From positions 1 to 64,000 of the forward strand of contig CAYVRT010000004.1 in assembly GCA_964453115.1 (NCBI GenBank): a stretch of 64,000 nucleotides of DNA, in the 5' to 3' direction. Position 1 is the first letter of the stretch. Each line of letters starts with the position of its first letter. The notes below the pieces were generated by a model, which saw only the letters and a list, made by a program, of their open reading frames with translations, searched no databases and had not been told where the DNA came from. Both the position numbers and the translations under genes were made by a program. Origin of the DNA: JAIWNK01 sp964453115. GTDB lineage: Bacteria > Chloroflexota > Anaerolineae > Anaerolineales > Anaerolineaceae. Below, one piece after another: positions 59,894 to 64,000 of the stretch.

Positions 59894-61216
59894 ATGGCAA
59901 CCAAGGTGATTATGCCGCAGTTGGGCGAGTCGGTTGTTGAGGGAACAGTGACGAAGTGGCTCAAGCAGGAAGGTGAGCAGATTGATGAATTTGAGGCGCT
60001 GCTTGAAGTGAATACCGATAAGGTAGATTCGGAAATTCCCAGCCCAGCCGGTGGTGTGGTGTTGAAGATTTTGGTGCCGGAAGGCCAAACGGTGCGTGCT
60101 GGAACGGTGATTGCGTGGATTGGGCAACCGGGTGAGGGGGTGGATGAAGCCGTCCGGGGAGGGATAGTGCATGAGACAAAACCGATTGCTGTTGCTCCAT
60201 CTGCTGCCCCTGCTACAACGATGCAGGCAGGGCGAGATCGCGAGTTGGGTTTTATCTCTCCGGTTGTGGCTCGCCTGGCGCGCGAGCAAAATGTGGATTT
60301 GAGCCAGGTGAAAGGCACCGGCGAAGGTGGGCGAATTACCAAGAAGGATGTATTAGCCTATGTGGCGCAGCGCGGTGCACCTGCACCTGCTGCCTGGGAA
60401 ACACCCGGAGAAGGTGATTTGTTCCGCCCTACCGAACTGATGTTTGCCGGAGCGATGCCACCTGCCACAACACCCGTGCCGGCGCACAGCCCACAGCCAA
60501 TGCCGGCTGCTGCGGCCTCACAGCCATTGGCTGCCAACGACCGCTTGTTGCCCATGACTACCATGCGCCGGGCCATTGCGGAACGCATGGTGTTGAGCAA
60601 GCATACGGCTGCGCATGTGACAACTGTGATGGAGGCGGATATGAGCCGGGTAAGTGCGCATCGTGTGGCACACAAGCCCGAGTTTGCACAGGCAGGGGTC
60701 AATCTGACGTTTACAGCCTACTTTGTGGCGGCGACCATTGCCGCTCTCAAGGCGGTTCCATTGGTGAATGCTTCCTGGTCGGATGAGGGGATTGTGCTGC
60801 ATGGTGGAATTCACATTGGCCTGGCCGCTTCGTTGGGGGAGGAAGGGCTGATTGTGCCGGTTATCCGCAATGCAGATGAGCTTTCTCTCTTGGGGCTGGC
60901 CCGCACCATCAACGACCTGGCGGATCGGGCGCGGACACGTCGTCTTCAGCCGAATGAGGTTCAGGGCGGTACTTTCACCATCACCAATCATGGGGTGGGT
61001 GGGTCTTTGTTTGCCTCCCCGGTGATTAACTATCCGCAATGCGGTATTCTGGGCGTGGGGACAATCCAAAAACGGGCAATTGTCCTGGATGGGGATGCGA
61101 TTGCTGTGCGTCCGATGGTGTATGTGACGCTGACTTTTGATCACCGTATTCTGGATGGAGCGAGTGGTGATGCCTTCCTGGCAAAGGTGGTGGCGGTTTT
61201 GGAGAATTGGGCATGA
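59894..61216 (+). CDS. 2-oxoacid dehydrogenase E2 component (lipoyl acyltransferase)
   Basis: The 440-residue protein has one lipoyl domain (residues 3-77, lipoyl lysine in EVNTDKVDSEI) and a Pro/Ala-rich linker. An E3/E1-binding domain follows (about 117-155: ISPVVARLAREQNVDLSQVKG), then a second linker. The catalytic domain (about 205-440) has VYVTLTFDHRILDGASGDAF with the active His and Asp. It passes the acyl group to CoA. GGAGG precedes the ATG. Its stop overlaps the start of a zincin-like gene (ATGA). Confidence 0.95.
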   Translation: MATKVIMPQLGESVVEGTVTKWLKQEGEQIDEFEALLEVNTDKVDSEIPSPAGGVVLKILVPEGQTVRAGTVIAWIGQPGEGVDEAVRGGIVHETKPIAVAPSAAPATTMQAGRDRELGFISPVVARLAREQNVDLSQVKGTGEGGRITKKDVLAYVAQRGAPAPAAWETPGEGDLFRPTELMFAGAMPPATTPVPAHSPQPMPAAAASQPLAANDRLLPMTTMRRAIAERMVLSKHTAAHVTTVMEADMSRVSAHRVAHKPEFAQAGVNLTFTAYFVAATIAALKAVPLVNASWSDEGIVLHGGIHIGLAASLGEEGLIVPVIRNADELSLLGLARTINDLADRARTRRLQPNEVQGGTFTITNHGVGGSLFASPVINYPQCGILGVGTIQKRAIVLDGDAIAVRPMVYVTLTFDHRILDGASGDAFLAKVVAVLENWA

Positions 61217-61854
61217 ACGATGGGATGATTGAAAGCTCAGCAGAACAGCTGAAAGAGGCGCTTTGGGAGCGGTATCAGTGGGCAGTGGCTGGCGAATGGG
61301 CCGTTGCAGCGCTGGAACATTTGCTAAAAACTGGCGAATGGCTTGAAAAACTGCTGGCGCAATTGCCTCGTCGCGAACCGCATGCCTGGATTCGTCGTTA
61401 TCTCAAGGCGACCTTTACCCGTCCGGGTTGGATGGGGAACCTTTCGCCATTGAAGGGAAAAAGTTTTGTTTTTCCCAGGTCGCAGGTGCGGCTGATGCCG
61501 GGTGTGGAGCAGGTGTCGCATGGTAGCGCACATATCATTCACGAATTGGGGCATGTGTTGGATAATGCTCTGGGTGGGGCGCTGCCGGCGACGTTCGTTG
61601 GTGGGGGGGCTGCGGATCGGATGGTGGCAGCGGTTGGTGGAAAGCCAGAACGCTGTACACCACGCTTTGTGCCGATGCGTGATTATGTGGCAAAGGTCAC
61701 GCCGCTGGAAAGCTGGACGCCGCCGGATGCTTATGGAAACACCTGTGTGGCGGAGGATTTTGCTGAGGCGTTTGTGCTGACCCTGGTTAGCCCGTTGCGG
61801 GTGCCGCCTGGCCGAAAAGCCTGGATGGAAACGTTTTTGAAAGTATTGGATTAG
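61213..61854 (+). CDS. Zincin-like metallopeptidase (ATLF-type HExxH) inside the dehydrogenase operon
   Basis: The 213-residue protein has SAHIIHELGHVLDNAL with His110-Glu111-x2-His114, a zinc-binding HExxH helix. About 70 residues later the C-terminal CVAEDFAEAFVLTL (Glu181 to Glu185) resembles the third-ligand helix of anthrax-lethal-factor-like (ATLF) zincins. An N-terminal helical region (1-60) precedes it. It should be a metallopeptidase or derived fold; the substrate is unknown. It is translated between E2 (4-bp overlap) and E3 (39-bp gap). Confidence 0.78.
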   Translation: MNDGMIESSAEQLKEALWERYQWAVAGEWAVAALEHLLKTGEWLEKLLAQLPRREPHAWIRRYLKATFTRPGWMGNLSPLKGKSFVFPRSQVRLMPGVEQVSHGSAHIIHELGHVLDNALGGALPATFVGGGAADRMVAAVGGKPERCTPRFVPMRDYVAKVTPLESWTPPDAYGNTCVAEDFAEAFVLTLVSPLRVPPGRKAWMETFLKVLD

Positions 61855-61893
61855 ATAATCTTTGCTTAAACATGAATTCGGAAAGAGGTAACT

Positions 61894-63291
61894 ATGACGC
61901 AATATGATGTGGTAGTTATTGGTGCTGGGCCGGGCGGCTATGTGGCTGCAATTCGTGCTGCTCAATTGGGCCTGAAGACGGCGATTGTTGAAAAGCAGTG
62001 GTTGGGTGGGGTGTGTTTGAATGTGGGGTGCATTCCCTCCAAAGCATTGTTGCGCAATGCCGAATTAGCGCATATTTTGCGCGAACGGGCCAAGGAATTT
62101 GGGATTGGCTTTGATGGTTTGCGTCTGGATTATGCAACGGCGGTCAAGCGCAGCCGACAGGTTTCCGGGCGGTTGACGAAGGGCGTGCAATTGCTGATGC
62201 GCAAGAACAACATTGAAGTGTTGATGGGCAGTGCATATCTGACGGGACGCGACCGGGTGACGGTGACCGATGCCGAGGGCAAGGCGCAGGAGCTGAGCGC
62301 TAAAAACATTATTCTTGCAACCGGTGCTCATTCGGCGATGATTCCGGGTTTGCAGGTGGATGGGCAACGTGTGCTGACTTATTGGGAGGCGATTCTGCAA
62401 GAAAAGCTGCCTGCTTCGGCGATCATCATTGGGGCCGGGGCAATTGGTGCCGAGTTTGCAACCATCTGGTCTTCTTATGGGACGCAGGTGACGATGGTGG
62501 AAATGCTGCCGCGTTTGCTGCCGCTCGAAGATGAGGAAATTAGCGTTGAGTTGGGCAAGGCGTTTCAAAAACGCGGCATTCGAGTTCTGACGGGTACTCG
62601 GGTGCAGAAAGTTGAGACAACCGAGTCCGGTGTGCGCGTGACGGTGCGTGAGGGAGAAACAGAGCAGGTTCTGGAGGCTGAGCAGGCTCTGGTCGCGATT
62701 GGCTTCAAGCCCAATACGTCCGACCTGGGGTTGGAAGCATTGGGTGTGCAATTAACCGAGCGCAAGTTTGTGCAGGTGGATGAGCGCATGGCAACCAATG
62801 TGCCAGGGATTTGGGCGATTGGTGATGTGACGGGCAGTTTGCTGTTGGCGCATGTTGCTTCTGCGCAGGGGATTTTGGCTGTGGAGCAGATTGCTGGATT
62901 GGAGACAACGCCGATTGATTATCGAATGGTGCCGCGTGCAACCTATTGTCAGCCGCAAGTAGCCTCCTTTGGCCTGACCGAGACACAGGCACGCGATCAG
63001 GGGTATGATGTTCGCGTGGGGCGCTTTCCGTTCCAGGCGAATGGCAAGGCGCTTGGGCTGGGTGACTATGCTGGCTTTGCTAAGATTATCAGCGATGCCC
63101 GATATGGCGAGATTTTGGGCGCACACCTGATTGGCCCTGAAGTTTCAGAGCTGTTGCCAGAGTTGACACTGGCACAACGCATGGAGTTGACGAGCGCTGA
63201 AATTGCCCGTAACATTCACGCCCATCCAACTCTGAGCGAGGTGTTGATGGAAGCGGCACATGGCGTGGAAGGTCACCCAATTCACATTTAG
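61894..63291 (+). CDS. lpdA: Dihydrolipoyl dehydrogenase (E3)
   Basis: The 465-residue protein is a class I pyridine nucleotide disulfide oxidoreductase. It has FAD motif VVVIGAGPGGYVAAIRAAQ, redox disulfide GGVCLNVGCIPSKALL, NAD motif AIIIGAGAIGAEFATIW, second FAD contact GIWAIGDVTGS and the catalytic His-Glu pair in HAHPTLSE. It reoxidises the E2 lipoyl groups. AGAGGTAACT precedes the ATG. A terminator follows at 63312. Confidence 0.95.
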   Translation: MTQYDVVVIGAGPGGYVAAIRAAQLGLKTAIVEKQWLGGVCLNVGCIPSKALLRNAELAHILRERAKEFGIGFDGLRLDYATAVKRSRQVSGRLTKGVQLLMRKNNIEVLMGSAYLTGRDRVTVTDAEGKAQELSAKNIILATGAHSAMIPGLQVDGQRVLTYWEAILQEKLPASAIIIGAGAIGAEFATIWSSYGTQVTMVEMLPRLLPLEDEEISVELGKAFQKRGIRVLTGTRVQKVETTESGVRVTVREGETEQVLEAEQALVAIGFKPNTSDLGLEALGVQLTERKFVQVDERMATNVPGIWAIGDVTGSLLLAHVASAQGILAVEQIAGLETTPIDYRMVPRATYCQPQVASFGLTETQARDQGYDVRVGRFPFQANGKALGLGDYAGFAKIISDARYGEILGAHLIGPEVSELLPELTLAQRMELTSAEIARNIHAHPTLSEVLMEAAHGVEGHPIHI

Positions 63292-63311
63292 TTGTAAGTA
63301 CATGAGGGATT

Positions 63312-63345
63312 ATCAGCCGGGCGGAAGTCCGGCTGATGTATTTTT
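63312..63345 (+). terminator. Intrinsic terminator of the 2-oxoacid dehydrogenase operon
   Basis: ATCAGCCGG (63312-63320) pairs exactly with CCGGCTGAT (63329-63337) across an 8-nt loop, followed by GTATTTTT. The hairpin lies within the last codons of the convergent HD-GYP gene. Confidence 0.85.
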
Positions 63346-64000
63346 CGGCCATTCATTCAGCATTTGCAAGAATTCCGAAACAACCAGGGGGTCAAATAAT
63401 TTGCCGGCATTTTCGATTAGAAAATTGCGGGCAGATTGCTCGTCCCAGGGGGCTTTGTAGGGGCGGTCTGAGGTGAGAGCGTCCCAGACATCTACAACGG
63501 CGAAAATGCGAGCGGCCAGAGGGATGGTTTCGCCTTTGAGGCCTTCTGGATAGCCGGATCCATCCCAGCGTTCGTGATGGCAATAGGGGATTTCAAGCGC
63601 CGGGCGCAGATAAGGAATGCTTTGCAGCAGCCGATAGGCAAAGATGGGATGTTGACGCATGATGCTCCATTCTTCATCTGTGAGGGGGCCATCTTTGAGC
63701 AGAATGTGGTCAGGAATGCCCATTTTGCCAATGTCATGCAGGAGGGCGCCGCGTCGGATGTGCTCCATTTGCTGCTCAGGAATGTTGAGGCGTTCGGCGA
63801 GGTTGATGGTTTGCTGAACAACGCGTTGGCTATGGCCAGCGGTTTCGCGCTCGCGCAATTCCAATGCCAGAGACCAACCTTGCAGGGTGGCATCGTATGC
63901 CAGGGCCAATTGTTGGGCCGAGTCGCGCAGGCGTTCCTCGGCTAGCTTTCGTTCGCTGATGTCGCTGATGATTGAACCAATGCGATAACCATTGTTGGTG
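63313..64000 (-). CDS. PAS-HD-GYP phosphodiesterase, partial (cut by right edge)
   Basis: This is the 3' part of a gene that continues past position 64000. The frame stays open to the edge and encodes the end of a PAS domain (NNGYRIGSIISDISERKLAEE), a short helix and a full HD-GYP domain. Its active-site motifs are RETAGHSQRV, LLHDIGKMGIPD, a CHH site and ERWDGSGYP. It should degrade cyclic di-GMP. The linker QLALAYDATLQGWSLALELRE closely matches that of the binding-protein/HD-GYP fusion at 18849, so the two are paralogues. An internal TTG at 63909 is not the true start. Confidence 0.92.
   Translation of the reverse strand, partial: TNNGYRIGSIISDISERKLAEERLRDSAQQLALAYDATLQGWSLALELRERETAGHSQRVVQQTINLAERLNIPEQQMEHIRRGALLHDIGKMGIPDHILLKDGPLTDEEWSIMRQHPIFAYRLLQSIPYLRPALEIPYCHHERWDGSGYPEGLKGETIPLAARIFAVVDVWDALTSDRPYKAPWDEQSARNFLIENAGKLFDPLVVSEFLQMLNEWPKNTSAGLPPG

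Noticed and set aside
1..64000. CRISPR array, rRNA operon, prophage or transposon
   Set aside because: No regularly spaced repeats, rRNA stretches, phage structural genes or transposase genes were seen anywhere in the window.

Overview
This window is a compact stretch of bacterial chromosome with about sixty genes and no phage, insertion sequence, CRISPR array or rRNA. Base composition looks moderately GC-rich. The gene content fits a member of the Chloroflexota, probably class Anaerolineae: B12-binding MerR regulators, a fused ECF ATPase, a short glycogen-phosphorylase-type enzyme, an M16 protease pair and many MFS carriers. That placement rests on family content read by eye, not on any search. 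Gene starts are of mixed type. Some have strong Shine-Dalgarno sites. At least six genes instead have a -10-like hexamer only 6-7 nt before the start codon, which predicts leaderless mRNAs.

Left part (1-9.8 kb): a strong promoter with an operator-like palindrome points off the left edge. It is followed by a small tandem helix-turn-helix gene, tRNA-Lys(TTT), a membrane methyltransferase with a GNAT acetyltransferase, two overlapping short-chain dehydrogenases and a membrane-anchored LuxR-type regulator. Next come two coupled genes resembling the two known chloramphenicol-modifying enzyme families (CatA acetyltransferase and CPT phosphotransferase). An operon of a CarH-like B12 regulator, a TetA-like MFS carrier and an SRPBCC protein follows, with a second CarH-like paralogue upstream and 11-bp direct repeats between the two regulators.

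Signalling and transport (9.8-25 kb): a 7TM-PAS-GAF-GGDEF protein, a HAMP-adenylate cyclase, a LiaF-like envelope protein, a DUF4126 protein, two divergent MFS carriers and a periplasmic-binding-protein/HD-GYP fusion. Then come ECF energising components (fused ATPase plus EcfT) facing a convergent S component, and a zinc-binding lipoprotein with a large inserted domain behind a promoter that carries a perfect palindrome.

Middle (25-50 kb): serC, a GT39-type glycosyltransferase, an MFS carrier, a HAD hydrolase, an acyltransferase, an ADP-ribosylglycohydrolase, rarA and a histidine phosphatase. A minus-strand run follows in transcription order C39 peptidase, sbcD, coiled-coil protein, CorC-like protein, sbcC and two glycosyltransferases. 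Then a HIT protein, glgP, a DUF2179-like protein, and the minus-strand operon adenosine deaminase-surE-CBS protein.

Right part (50-64 kb): an FtsK/EccC-like ATPase with a 78-residue partner. A tightly overlapping minus-strand operon follows (membrane protein, M16 active subunit, M16 inactive subunit, acpS, phosphoesterase, ParB-like protein). Then a ferredoxin-NADP-reductase-like flavoprotein precedes a complete 2-oxoacid dehydrogenase operon (E1 alpha, E1 beta, E2, a zincin-like metalloprotein, E3). The window ends inside a PAS-HD-GYP gene. One GGDEF protein, two HD-GYP proteins and one class III cyclase suggest active cyclic-nucleotide signalling. No single region is clearly a new defence or mobile system. 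The best leads are the paired CarH regulators with their repeats, the CatA-CPT pair, the zincin inside the dehydrogenase operon, the ATPase/small-protein pair and the inserted domain of the zinc-binding lipoprotein.
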